The position numbers were made by a program, and so were the translations under genes. Below are positions 45,166 through 56,388 of a stretch of 64,000 bases of DNA, piece by piece. The notes below the pieces were generated by a model. The model worked only from the letters and a program-made list of their open reading frames with translations, did not search any database and was not told the origin of the DNA. Numbering within the stretch: the stretch's first letter is position 1; every line of letters starts with the position of its first letter. Origin of the DNA: Engraulis encrasicolus (lineage: Eukaryota; Chordata; Actinopteri; Clupeiformes; Engraulidae); the NCBI RefSeq assembly GCF_034702125.1, contig NC_085861.1, forward strand, positions 2,413,042 to 2,477,041. The letters run 5' to 3'.

Positions 45166-45883
45166 TGGCATAGGGGGAGCGTACCAATGTTCCCACGCCC
45201 CATTGGTCCCACAGCCCATTGGTCCCACGGCCCACTGGTCCCACAGCCCATTGGTCCCACAGCCCATTGGTCCCACAGCCCATTGGTCCCACATCACTAA
45301 GACTTTTTTTCATTTTTTAGGCCCATTGGTCCCACAGCCCATTGGTCCCACAGTCCATTGGTCCCACAGCCCATTGGTCCCACAGCCCATTGGTCCCACG
45401 TTGCTTTTTTATTTGAATTTCTAGGCCCATTGGTCCCACGGGACTCACTAGTTCAAGGCTCTTTCGGTACTTACCGCTTACGTCATACGACCCTAACCCT
45501 AACCTTAACCCTAAACCTAACCCTAACCTTAACCATAACCTTAACCCTAAACCTAACCCTAACCCTAAATCGCTTGTTTGAAATGTTTGATTATCATGTG
45601 AAGTACCGAGAGGGCATCAAACTAGTGGGTCCCTTGGTCCCACAGCCCATTGAAGTGTTTGTGATGTGGGACCAATGGACTGTGGGACCAATGGGCTGTG
45701 GGACCAACGGACCTAAAAATAAATTTAAAAATCTTAGTGATGTGGGACCAATGGGCTGTGGGACCAATGGGCTGTGGGACCATTGGGCCTAATTTTGAAA
45801 AAACGCAAAAGTCTTAGCAATGTGGGACCAATGGGCTGTGGGACCAATGGGCCGTGGGAACATTGGGCTGACCCCGGCATAGG
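45166..45883. repeat. Palindromic minisatellite, CCCATTGGTCCCACAG units
   Basis: On the left (45200-45445) the 16-bp unit CCCATTGGTCCCACAG repeats about eleven times in two blocks. On the right (45637-45865) the complement GTGGGACCAATGGGCT repeats in two to three blocks. Outer sequences GGCATAGG and ATGTTCCCAC and inner sequences CACTAGTT and TTTCGGTACTT are also inverted, so the whole segment is a large imperfect palindrome. Frames across it (45137-45792) are repeat reads. Confidence 0.92.
45491..45569. repeat. Degenerate interstitial telomere-like (CCCTAA)n
   Basis: About thirteen hexamers of CCCTAA or close variants (CCTTAA, CCTAAA, CCATAA). This is the C-rich strand of the vertebrate telomere repeat. 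It lies in the centre of the palindrome at 45166-45883. The degeneracy shows that it is old and is no longer an active end. Confidence 0.9.
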
Positions 45884-45953
45884 AGCAGCAGATGGCAGCA
45901 CAATGCATAGATGCAGACACTTAATGGTTACCACCAGGGGCAGCCGGGGACTA

Positions 45954-46098
45954 GCACTAGAACTACCACGGAGGGGTCAATTGACCTTTTTACCTAAAAG
46001 CCCCACAAGAGGGTCATTTGACCCTTTGGACCCCCTGCGGACACTCCTTTTGTTGTGGAAATGTGGCTGTTAGCACCTCACAGCTGTCACTTGAGACA

Positions 46099-46144
<46 letters not shown>

Positions 46145-49123
46145 GTGGATCATTTCCAATGCCTGTTGAGTGCTGTATCTCTGCATCTTCGTTCCTTGGA
46201 GAGGAGCTTCTTTCACCACAAAATTCTTGAGGGAAGTGAAGCAGTAGTCCACATGCACTGGTATTTATCCATCTAACAATTGCCAGGTTGCATTCGCATG
46301 AGTCGTTATGGTCACATGGCATGGGAGATTCACACGTTACAGTTTTTCTCGATTGGTTTGCCTAATTTTTCGAAACTGAGATGACATTCTCAAAACAACA
46401 CGGACAAATCCCCAAACCAACTTGCAATTTCCCTAAACAGAATGGCATTTTTCATTGCTTTCATCAGATATCAAATGCTTTGTACATGTCTCAAATGTTT
46501 AGTACATCTCTTCAGATGGATATGTACAAATACCCTTCAGTTGACACATTCAGCATAGATTCAGCACATTTTCCAAATAAATTGACCTTGCTTATCTAAA
46601 CGAATTAGACAATTCTCAGTCTAATGGTTGCCCTCTCCAAAACACGTCAGCATTATTTCATTGTGAAAGTCATCATATGCAAAGTGGTCTACGCAATTCC
46701 CAAAACAGTCAAGGACATCATATTTTAAGAATTTCATTACATAGTAAATGTTCAACAGGTCAGATGGTATTGTAACTTTACTAGTTTGTAGAAAACAATT
46801 TTACAACCGTGTATACTACAGTTTCCTCAGTTATTTGGCTAATTTCATTACATTTTTTCAAACGACATTCTGTTTTGAACAATTGCTAGTTGCTTTGGCA
46901 TTTGTCCATGTTATTTTGTGAATGTTATCTCTGTTTTGAGAAATGAGCCAAACCCATGAGAAACCTGTGATATATGGGCATTACTTTCTGTATATGAATT
47001 TACAGTAAAGAAAGTTACTGATAAATGTCCTTGGTAAATTATCTGTGTTGTCAAACTTCAATGGTTTCACTCACTTTTTCATTTTTATACGTAGTCGAAA
47101 TCTGTTAGCTGAACATAGATAAAACACCTAACCGTTTTGACTGGCAGTGCTTACACAATGGCAAAGGGACCATTTATTTTGGGGGTACTGATGATATATG
47201 TGGGGAAGAAATTTAGTTTTTGGGGTGATATGAGCGAGTGATGAGGATCCATGTAGTTATGCTGAACCATCCAGTTTATTTTGACAGAAGGACTAAATGA
47301 ATGCAAATGAGCCAAAGCAATTGAGAAGGATCTATGCCATTTTGATGGTATTGACTATTTATATGTGAGACGGTTTAGTGCTGATGCAAGAATGAGGTGT
47401 TTTGGGAGGTATATGACATTTTGCTAGTTATCTGAACTGTTGTGCAGAAGTGTAAGAATGTTTGGCCAAATGACCCAATGGTTATAGGAATGTCATCTCA
47501 GTTTCAAGAAATGAGCCAAACCAATCGAGAAAAATTGTAATTCAACCATTATCTGGTTGCAGTCATATGATACGTTCATTGATGACTTACTGTATATGAA
47601 GAAAATGTGCTGACATGTTTTCAGGACAACCATTACACTGAGAATCAACCAATTGGGATAGATCAGCAAGGTACATTCATTTGAAAATTCTACTACAGTT
47701 TTTCTCGATTGGTTTGGCTAATTTCTTGAAACCGAGATGACATTTCTATACATTTTGGGTCATTTGGCAAAACATTCTTACACTTCTGCACAACAGTTCA
47801 GATAACTAGCAAAATGTCATATACCTCCCAAAACAGCTCATTCTTGCATCAGCACTAAACCTTCTCCCACATAAATAGTCAGTACCATAAAAATTGCATA
47901 TATCCTTCTCAATTGGTTTGGCGCATTTGCATTCATTTAGTCATTCTGTCAAAATAAACCGGATGGTTCAGCATAACACCATGGATCCTCATCACTTGCT
48001 CATATCACTCCAAAAACAGTTTACCCGTGTGTCGAAACTAAATTCCTTCCACAGAATGCTGTTTGAAAAAATGTCAAGAAATTAGCCAAATAACAGAGGA
48101 AACTGTAGTATACACGGTTGTAAAATTATTTTCTACAAACTAGTAAAGTTACAATACCATCTGGCCTGTTGAACACTGTCATGAATTTACTGTTTACAGT
48201 AAAGAAATTCTTAAAATATTATGTCCTTGACTGTTTTGACAATTGTGTAGACTACTTTGCATATGATGACTCACACAATGAAATCATGCTGACATGTTTT
48301 GGAGAGGGCAACCATTAGACTGAGAATTGTCTAATTCGTTTAGATAAGACAGGTGAATTTATTTGGAAAATGTGCTAAATGTATGCTCAATGTGTCAACT
48401 GTAGGGTACTTGTATATAGCCATCCACTGAGCTGTACTAAACATTTGAGACATGTACAAAGCATTTGAAATTTGATGAAAGCAATGAAAAATGCCATTCT
48501 GTTGTGGGAAATTGTAAGTTGGTTTGGAGATTCGTCCGTGTTGTTTTGAGAATGTCATCTCAGTTTTGAGAAATTAGCCAAACCAACCAAGAAAAACTGT
48601 AAATGTAAGCTGATTGTGTTAACTGTAGGATACTTGTACATAGCCATTTGCAAGGATGTACTAAATGATTGAGACATGTACAAAAGCATTTGAAATTTGA
48701 TGAAAGCAATGATAAATGTCATTCTGTTGTGAGGAACTGCAAATTAGTTTTGGGATTTGTCCATGTTTTGAGAATGACATCTCAGTTTCAAGAAATGAGC
48801 CAAACTAATGGAGAAAAACTGTAACACACTGTCCGCCAAACTGTGCTATCTGTCTTTGCTGCTGATATCTTCATGCAAGTTGCTATTTACCTGTGGTGAT
48901 TTTGGAGGCTGACAGCCCTTGGGAAGAAGCTGTCTGTCCCTGTTTGTCTTGGCTGTTAGCACTGTAAGGTGTGACCCCCTCACCCCTCACCCCACACTCG
49001 GCCCCTAACAGCCTCATTACCATAACAAAATGAGTGATTAGTGTATTAGGTAAAAGCTGCAGGGTCAAATGACCCCTCTCTGGTACTTCTAGGTAGGCAG
49101 AAAAATCCTGGTAGTTCTAGTGC
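45954..49123. mobile_element. 3.17-kb TA-flanked element inserted at the end of the hAT
   Basis: TA lies at 45952-45953 and 49124-49125. The terminal inverted repeats GCACTAGAACTACCA are perfect. Subterminal GAGGGTCATTTGACCC and GGGTCAAATGACCC are also inverted. Most of the interior is the 2.3-kb hairpin cluster. A (GT)n tract lies at 46100-46147. A TA duplication suggests Tc1/mariner-like insertion; no transposase is seen. Confidence 0.8.
46339..48822. repeat. Very large hairpin cluster with ACAGTTTTTCTCGATTGG ends
   Basis: Bases 46339-48600 fold into one inverted repeat with arms of about 1.1 kb. ACAGTTTTTCTCGATTGG starts the left arm, and the complement with GAAAAACTGT ends the right arm. 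The same terminus also occurs inside, at 47500-47540 and 47693-47720, and degenerate at 46940 and 48085. A further partial copy follows to 48822. Inner blocks such as TCAGATATCAAATGC, ATGACATTTTGCTAGTTATC and ATGGATCCTCATCAC pair across the centre. Non-coding. Confidence 0.88.
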
Positions 49124-49125
49124 TA

Positions 49126-50363
49126 GAGACCTGCAGCAGGACCCAACACAAATCTCGCGGGAGTGGGCGGTCTGGGCAAAGGCGGAGAATTCAAATAGAG
49201 TGGAGTTGTGCGGGCGGCACGGGACTCGACTCACTAGTTTCACGCCGTGTCGGCCGAGAGGACCACAGTCTACTTGCGCCTCATGTCATTCAGAATGACA
49301 ATTGCCCCACGTTGCAGAAGATAGCTGGTAGGCCTACGTGTTTTCAGTTGAAGTACACCATCAAATTAACTTTAGTAGCCAAAACATATTAGTTATTTAA
49401 GCAACAAATTTAACACAAGTCATTTTGCAAACGACACCCTGATAAAGCCGGATTTATCTTGGCAAGTAGGCCTAATTGCACTGTTAAAGCTGGCATTTGG
49501 TCACCGCTTTCCAGTAGAAAAGGGGGCCGATATTGAAAAAAAAGTAGTCTATTGGCCTAGACCTGTTAGGCCTAGTTGTTAATTGAACCATTTATTTTAC
49601 TCATGTCAAAATAATGCATACAAATAATGTAAACCACTGCAGAATTAGCCTATATATCGCAAATTCATTGCAATCTTGACTACACCCTTATTATAATAGC
49701 TCGCAGTGGTCAATGCTGGAGGCCGAGTTGGTCCCGTTATTGAGGCTATAAGAAGAAGTATATTGTTTATCCACATTATTTGGTAAATTGCAATGTAGGC
49801 TATCAGCATATTGCATATACCCTACCCTACCCCGATGGGTCCATGTAACGCTTTGCAGTGCTTAGATCCAATTTTTTAAATCCATTGTAAGTAGTGCCAT
49901 ATGTGTTCGCCAAATCGCGTGCCTTCAGGCATGTAGGCCTACTTAAATTAACACTAGCATCATATCCCGTATTGACGAAGTGTTCGTAGATATTTTGGCC
50001 TGCGTTTCAATCTGTGCTGCAAGTTCTATGGACGCGCAAGAATTGACAATAAGGTAAACGTTTTGCCATAGAGGGCGGATGGTGGCCACGTGCGTTAAGA
50101 GGCTATTTCCATCTGCCACATTGCGATAAACCGACATATTGCAGAACAGATGACGAATTTGAGACTCAGGCCAAAATAGTCTAGAGCACTTGGTCAATGT
50201 GATGCTGGTAGCCTAATTTAAATGCCTGGAGAGAAGTACCCTGTTGGAGAAACAAGTGCGCAACCAAGACGAACCACGACTGGCCATGGCTAATAGGCTA
50301 TATTTTCACTCATCTAATGACATCAAACACAGTAGGTCTAAACAAACAGTGGCACATCTTATC
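49126..50363. other. Left interior of the hAT, no coding feature
   Basis: It starts CCTGCAGCAGGACCC with GC-rich words such as TCTCGCGGGAGTGGGCGG, which recur in reduced form near the right end (52540-52670). The rest is AT-rich. No frame resembles a hAT transposase. Confidence 0.5.
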
Positions 50364-50372
50364 TAATGACCC

Positions 50373-51775
50373 TAGCCTAGAAGTCTAGACGCCCCTAGCG
50401 ACCGCAAATTGAATTTGTTCCCGGGGGCAGTCTAGCGGACCCCGGTTGTTTTGCGAGGCTGAAAGTTATCAGATGACAGGGCCAATCAAATCGCGAGGGG
50501 GGCCGGGCTACTTAGTAAACAGGAAACTTTCTAAGAAGAAGCATGGTGTCCGTCCGTGCTACGTACAGCACGAAAGTGTTCACTTAATTTAAAAAGCCTG
50601 GATGATAATACATTTCGTGTCTGACATGGATTGATGTAATAATACACCATGAACTTATCGGACACAAATAGATCACAACACATTACCATTTGATCATTCG
50701 ATGTTTTAAACTAGCTCGGTAAGCTAAGTTGAGCATTTTACAGAACCAGATAGTCACACGCTATTATCAGACCACTACTGTAGGTGTAGAATGAAATTGC
50801 TGCCCCAATTTCTAATAAGACACATGCCATTAAAAACGAGACATTTGGGAGCTTTGAAAGTCTTTGAGTAGCTTACTAAATAGATGGGAATTACATAGTC
50901 TACCAAGCTAGTGGCTAGCTAACCTGTCGTCAATAACAGCCTTGTATTATATGCCTGCCCCAAATTCTAGTAAGATCCATGTCATTAAAAACGAGACATT
51001 TGGGAGCTTTGGAAGTCTGTAAGTCGCTTACTAAATAGATGGGAATGACACCTAGTCTACCGAGCTAGCGGCTAGCCAATCTGTCGTCAATTACACAGAG
51101 CTAGGTATCCGTGTATTAGTTATGGGTATACAGCTAGCTAGCTAACACCGAACATGCCATGTTGACAACAATCATAAATATAACCATTTAACAAGCCCCA
51201 AATGGCTCAACATTTCGCTGGTTGATCAAGGAGGGCCATGTGGTTGAAAACTAGGCATTTTTGAACTGTATAAGTGAAAACACGATTTATTGGGACACTT
51301 GTTTGTGGCTGTGGTCATCACACGCAGATTCCCTGATTGTCGCTCCCAACGTAGGACGCTCCCCGGTCGGCTGGGTATACAGCTAGCTAGCTAACACCGA
51401 ACATGCCATGTTGACAACAATCATAAATATGACCATTTAACAAGCCCCAAATTGCTCAACATTTCGCTGGTTGATCAAGGAGGGCTGTGTGGTTGAAAAC
51501 GAGGCATTTTTGAACTATGTAAGTGAAAACACGATTTATTAGGAAACTTGTTTGTGGCTGTGGTGATCACACGTATTCACTGCTACGACGCCTCGGAGTT
51601 GCCGCTTCACAAGACAGCTGTGACGTTACACAGAAGTGTGTGGGGATTGGTTGTTTGCCATCCAATTGCGTGGCGTTGAGTGCTGAAGCAACCGTTTATC
51701 CCGCCCACACTGCCGCCCAGCCCTCCTAGACCCTGGTACAGCTTTTTGCTGTACGGCGTCTAGATTTCTAGGCTA
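50373..51775. mobile_element. 1.4-kb element with a 9-bp duplication TAATGACCC
   Basis: TAATGACCC lies at 50364-50372 and 51776-51784. The inverted ends are TAGCCTAGAAGTCTAGACGC and, at the right, GCGTCTAGATTTCTAGGCTA. The interior contains two tandem duplications: one of about 140 bp (AAAAACGAGACATTTGGGAG, at about 50810 and 50960) and one of about 250 bp (CAGCTAGCTAGCTAACACCG, at 51130 and 51379). No transposase is recognised. A 9-bp duplication is unusual for hAT and would fit MuDR-like elements, unless one base matches by chance. Confidence 0.85.
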
Positions 51776-51783
51776 TAATGACC

Positions 51784-52145
51784 CAACATTTGGACAATCA
51801 TTTTCTAAACCCCGAGAGTTGCCTATGAAAGATAGAGTAGGCTACCCGACTCAGCAGACACATAGCCTACTCCACCCCCATAACTGGCTATGTAACCTCC
51901 CCTCAGGTATTTTCCCCTGCCGTAATTGTGTCAACTGCAACGCTATGAAAAGGCGAAACGTTCTCCCACCCTCGCACTGGCAAAGTTTCTTCAGTGAATG
52001 GAAGGATCACACGCTGATGCCGCACGTCTTCAGTTGTTTGTGTGCTGAAATGTCCCTGCGGCTGTGCTGCGTTAAACATGACAATATGAAATCACTGTAC
52101 TGGGAAGTTTACCTGTTTTCTAAGTTAGGCTATCTGGAAAATTGA
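51784..52145 (+). pseudogene. Penelope-like retroelement fragment (Cys-rich linker before GIY-YIG)
   Basis: The plus frame reads FLNPRELPMKDRVGYPT-like sequence, then GIFPCRNCVNCNAMKRRNV and later HTLMPHVFSC. A basic region followed by a CxxCxxC motif is typical of the segment between reverse transcriptase and GIY-YIG endonuclease in Penelope-like elements. The GIY-YIG active residues are not recognisable. It could instead be an unrelated Cys-rich chance frame. Confidence 0.4.
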
Positions 52146-52766
52146 AGTTATGAACCCATCTTTTTCATAGGCCGATTAATTCCGAAAATGGAGCAAAGCA
52201 CCAAAGCGTTAGGCTACACGGACCCGGTCGTCGCGATGATGCCAGATGTTGCCGACAGAATTTGTCACCTTTTTTTCAAGCAGAATAGGCCTACCTGCAA
52301 AATCTGAAGAATAATTGGGTTGGGCTGCCATGTGACTGCAAGTTTAGATTTTTGACGAAATCAAATTTGATTCCATTGGGTTGTCATGCATTGACATTGC
52401 CCTGTTTAAATATTTAATTAGCCTGCATTCGAAGAAAAATATAAAAAGCTGCAGTTATTTCGCTTGTGAAAATGAACGTAGCCTAAACAAAACAGAAGCG
52501 CGAAGCCTATTACAATGCACCAAGAGACCAGTATGCGGGAGAGGGAGTGGACAACACCGCAGGATTGGGTGGGCACGGTGCGCAAGCCCTGCGGTAGCAG
52601 CTGCGGTAGTAGTCTAATACTCAGCGGGAGCGGGCTGGAGAGAAATGAGAAATGAGAACCCGCCCAATGCAGTTCTCTACCGGGGACATGGCTTTCTGGG
52701 CATCGAGAATGGTGCATAGGCAGCAGAATTCCATCCTGGGTAATCCTCTCAAAGTCAGTTAAAAAT

Positions 52767-53147
52767 TAGACATGCACAGGATTCAAGATCCGGTTCCGGA
52801 TCCGGCAGGATAATAGGGTTTTTCAAACGATCCGGATCTGGCAGGATCTGAAGCAGTGGATTCGGTATCCGGCAGTTACCTAAAAATCAAGATCTGGGGC
52901 ATCTCTACTTTTTACGTAGCCTAGGCCTTACAGTCAGTCTTTGACAACCCCAATCGCTGCATGGAGTGAAAGCCCTTCAGAAGCGGCCTTTGAAGGCAGT
53001 GTGGCAGTAAGCCCATGAGTCTTTAAAAATAGTTTGCGCCAACATAAATAAAAGGGCCCACGTTTCAACCCTTTCGTAGGATCCGGTATCCGGCAGTGAA
53101 TCCGGTATCCGGCAGGATCCTAAAAATCAGGATCCGGTGTATCTCTA
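52767..53147. mobile_element. hAT MITE rich in GGATCCGG motifs
   Basis: The left end TAGACATGCACAGGATTC and the right end GGATCCGGTGTATCTCTA are imperfect inverted repeats. The flanks GTTAAAAAT (52758-52766) and GTTAAAAT (53148-53155) match apart from one extra A. The interior repeats GGATCCGGTATCCGGCAGG-type words at both ends. Non-coding, 381 bp. Confidence 0.82.
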
Positions 53148-53200
53148 GTTAAAATGAGAGGATAGGTTGAGCAGTCAAATTTAGATATCCTCCCAAAACA

Positions 53201-53449
53201 TCATGCATTGGTACCAAGTAAATCATGCATTGACGAGCGATCCCTCCGGGTTTTTACGTCAGTTTCGTCCACTTCTAATGCTATTAGCCATTCCCGTAAT
53301 ATGGCTGGTTTAGACAGTGGCAGTCGGTGAAAACGGTCGGGGTTCCAGCTTTTCATTTTACGGTCGCAGCCGGTGTAAGAACCGCGGACCATGTTTAGCC
53401 TACCTAGCCACCTGATTGAGTAGCCTGCAGCCGGGTCAGAGAGTTGCAA
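53201..53449 (-). pseudogene. THAP-like zinc-finger fragment, first Cys changed
   Basis: The minus frame contains MVRGSYTGCDRKMKS, then RFHRLPLSKPAILREWLIAL and EVDETDVKTRRDRS. This resembles the start of a THAP domain (C2CH, DNA-binding; found in host proteins and P-element transposases). The first zinc-binding Cys would be the Gly before SYTGC, consistent with TGT changed to GGT. The second half with the later Cys and His is missing. It may be a decayed exon or P-like remnant; the homology is short. Confidence 0.35.
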
Positions 53450-53706
53450 CAGTGAGACACCTCTGAAAACACTGGCCAGTGAAAGACTGTGTGGTCCGAT
53501 GACCGTCTCTGTGCCTCGGTTTGATTGACAAGACCTTTGTGATGAAGTGTGTAGCGTTTTTGAAGTTGTTTATAGCGGGGAAACATCAGAAAACAATAGA
53601 CTTATATTTGGCCCCGCCGTGATGCATTGGCTGCGTTTTTCACCAAAAAGCTTAAAATTAGCTAACTCCATAACGGCGCGGCATTGCCCGGAATGGCTCA
53701 TCATTA

Positions 53707-54109
53707 GGGGTCTTACACACCAAGGCGGTAAAGCATCGCGGAACGGCCACGTTTTTTACCGGCGTCTGTGAAAATACATGGAAACATATCTGTTCTTCCA
53801 CACCAACTGGCGGTAGTAGGGCGCCAGCGGCGCGGGAGCCAGCGGCGCGGGAGCCAGCTCCGCTCCGTGCTGCATTTGAAAAATAGAACTCCAGCGGATT
53901 TTGGACAGCACCGACCGGCGATGTCCCATTCAAATGAATGGCAAAGTAGCATGTTAGCTTTTGGCTGTGGGGAGGGTTTTGAATAGGACTGGCCGCGCAC
54001 GCCGACGCTGTCAGTGTGCAAGGCAGAGAAAAGCACGCCGGCCAAAACTAAGCAGAAAGACCGCGTCCGTCCTGCGACCGTTCCGTTCCGCCTTGGTATG
54101 TTTTGGCCC
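53707..54109. mobile_element. PIF/Harbinger-type MITE, 403 bp
   Basis: TTA lies at 53704-53706 and 54110-54112. The inverted ends are GGGGTCTTACACACCAAGGC and, in complement, GGGCCAAAACATACCAAGGC. The interior has a duplicated GCGGGAGCCAGCGGC word. Related sequence lies at 60525-60645. Frames here (53658-54129) resemble nothing known. Confidence 0.82.
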
Positions 54110-54749
54110 TTAGATACATTGTGTGGCATGGGAAAGCGATGGTGAAACTTTCATTTTACGCCGGAACTATCCTTTAATAAATAAATGGGCTAGGTGGGCG
54201 GGCAGCAGCAAAATGGGCTAGGTAGCGGGCAGCAACAAAATGGGCTAGGTAGACAGGCAGCAGCAGAAATGGACTAGGTCAGTGGTTCCCAAACTATGGT
54301 ACGCGTACCCCTAGGGGTACGCAACGTCATTGCAAGGGGTACGGGAAAAGATTTGGAATTTAAAAGAAAAAAAATGCAGGAAGGAAAAAAAAATTAAATG
54401 GCAAAGAATAGTGGCAACGTAGGCCTAATACAATAAAAAGGTAATCTAGCAATCAGTCCCAGCACTTTACTGTGCATGTACAAAGTTGCAGGTGAGGGGG
54501 AAAAAACGAATAAATACGAATGTGGGAAACGCCGTGTTCTCATTGCGCGTCTGCTCGCATGGTCATAGGAGGGAAAATGTATGCCTAGTCTGGCATAACC
54601 AATAGGCCTACATTTTTTAAATGTGCTAGGCCTACATAAATATATAAATAACACTTCTGACAGTCATCTACATTGGTGACTTGTGCGCGTACAGAAGGCA
54701 ACATTCTCCCTCCGAATTGAGATGCGGGAATGTCTTGTCCACAACAAAG

Positions 54750-55848
54750 GAGTAATTATATACCCGAAACGCGGAGCGTCGGGGATGTAATGGTTTTGCG
54801 TCCGCCGCCGCCGCGTCCGCCGCCGCCGCGTAAGGTCTTTCGTGTTAACGCGATAACTTTTGAACGGATGTTTGGATTTGTCCCAGATTTTTTGGGTGAA
54901 TGCTCTAGGGCAGGTTCATGAACTGATTCGAGTTTGGAGGTCAACACTTTCAAGATGGCTGAATTCAAGATGGCCGAATTTTTGTTTGGTCCATAACTTC
55001 TGACCGGGTGGATGGATTTGTCCCAGATTTGGTGTGTGAATGCTCTAGGGTAGGTTCATGAACTGATTCGAGTTTGGAGGTCAACACTTTCAAGATGGCT
55101 GAATTCAAGATGGCCGAATTATTGTTTGGCCCATAACTACTGAACGGGTGGATGGATTTGTCCCAGATTTTGTGTGTGAATGCTCTAGGGTAGGTTCATG
55201 AACTGATTCCAGTTTGGAAGACAACACTTTCAAAATGGCGGAATTTTCATTTGGCCCATAACTTCTGACTGGGTGGATTGATTTGCCCGGTAACACCTTA
55301 TTTTAATGGTTCACCATTTCAGTGAATCTACCATATTAGGTACAGTGTAATAATAACCAATGTAACAATATTTAATACCATGTAATACTAGTGTAATACC
55401 AGTGTAACAATATGCAATATCAGGTACAGTGTAATAACGAGTGTAACAGTATGCAATACCATGTAGCCTAATATAGTGTAATACCAGTGTAACAATATGC
55501 AATACCATATAATACCACTTGCGCACACACATGATGTAAGTAAAAAAAATTGGTGGTGTTACACTGGTATTACATTGTATTAAATATTGTTACACTGGTT
55601 ATTACACTGTACCTAATGTGGTATATCCACTGAACCATTAAAACAGTATTACCATTTGCTCCATTTTTTGCTTCATTTTCACAATAGTCGTTTGGTTTTA
55701 AGCCTATGCACGTCATGTCACGTCTGTATGTATCATATACGTTTACGAAATGGTGGACGGGAGTGGTAGGAATGATGGGGGACTTGATGAGTCGCGTTTC
55801 GGGGATATACCTTAAGCAGTCGAAGGCGACTGCACAGGCAGTCTAGTT
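54750..55848. mobile_element. CCCGAAACG-ended element, copy 2, nested
   Basis: It starts TAATTATATACCCGAAACGC and ends GCGTTTCGGGGATATACC plus AGTCGAAGGCGACTGC. The order of the GCCGCC leader and the 140-bp direct repeats is as in 37621-38463. This copy additionally holds an inverted-repeat insert at 55291-55650. The minus frames at 54756-55296 are repeat reads. Confidence 0.8.
55291..55650. mobile_element. GGTAACAC-ended inverted-repeat MITE
   Basis: GTAACACCTTATTTTAATGG with CACCATTTCAGTGAATC at the left pairs with GATATCC-type sequence, ACTGAACCATTAAAACAG and TATTACC at the right. The inner repeats TACAGTGTAATAA and ATACCAGTGTAACAATATGC alternate. The copy in 38155-38270 keeps only the left half. 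Non-coding. Confidence 0.65.
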
Positions 55849-55886
55849 TCCATCCTTCATTGTGAATGCTGCGTACGTGCCTGGCC

Positions 55887-56388
55887 GCTATACTGGACTA
55901 CAATTTCAGAACGCAGTATAATTCAAAATGGCAAACTGAGAAAAAAGGATTTAAAGTCTCCTTTCTGGCCACGCAACTGTGTTGGAGGTCAAGTGATGAT
56001 GACACTTCCATATAATACTTTTTTATGGTGGAAATTTATGCAAGCAAAAAAACAACACTCTCATTACTTTTTAGCTGAAAAGTCATTATACTGTGTTCTG
56101 TTGTGGTATTACTGTCTACACCAAAATCACGGTGTCAATGGAGAAGTGCAGTATAATGCGCATTATAATGCGCGTTATACTGCGTTCTTGGCTAGCATGA
56201 CGTAACCTCCTAAAACCAAAAAGCACAGTATAATCGTTTTGTATCGATTTTTTTCTGAAATGGAGTTGGACCAAAAAAAATTTAACACAAGAAAAAGAAG
56301 GTATTTTAAAACCAATTTCCGGTCTAAACCCATTGTCGACCATTTTCAAGATACTGCGTTCTGATATTGTAGGGCAGTATAGCTATAG
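55887..56388. mobile_element. Inverted-repeat element with ATACTG ends
   Basis: CTATACTGGACTACAATTTC and AGAACGCAGTAT at the left pair with ATACTGCGTTCTGATATTGT and AGGGCAGTATAG at the right. Internal AGTATAATGCGCATTATAAT is itself palindromic. About 500 bp, no coding capacity. Confidence 0.7.

Larger units (their letters stand above)
45944..52687. mobile_element. hAT element carrying two later insertions (outer level of a nest)
   Basis: The exact 8-mer CCGGGGAC lies at 45944-45951 and 52680-52687. The host element has left end TAGAGACCTGCAG (now read from 49124) and right end, in complement, TAGAGAACTGCA. Its first TA is separated from the rest by the 3.17-kb element at 45954-49123. The element at 50373-51775 interrupts it further. 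Without these it would be about 2.1 kb. The only protein trace is the Penelope-like fragment at 51784-52145. Confidence 0.8.

Noticed and set aside
45491..45569. True chromosome end
   Set aside because: The hexamers are degenerate, few and flanked on both sides by tens of kilobases of ordinary sequence.
45137..45934. Open frames rich in GPLVPQPIGPT or GCGTNGLWD
   Set aside because: They are the 16-bp minisatellite read through in several phases.
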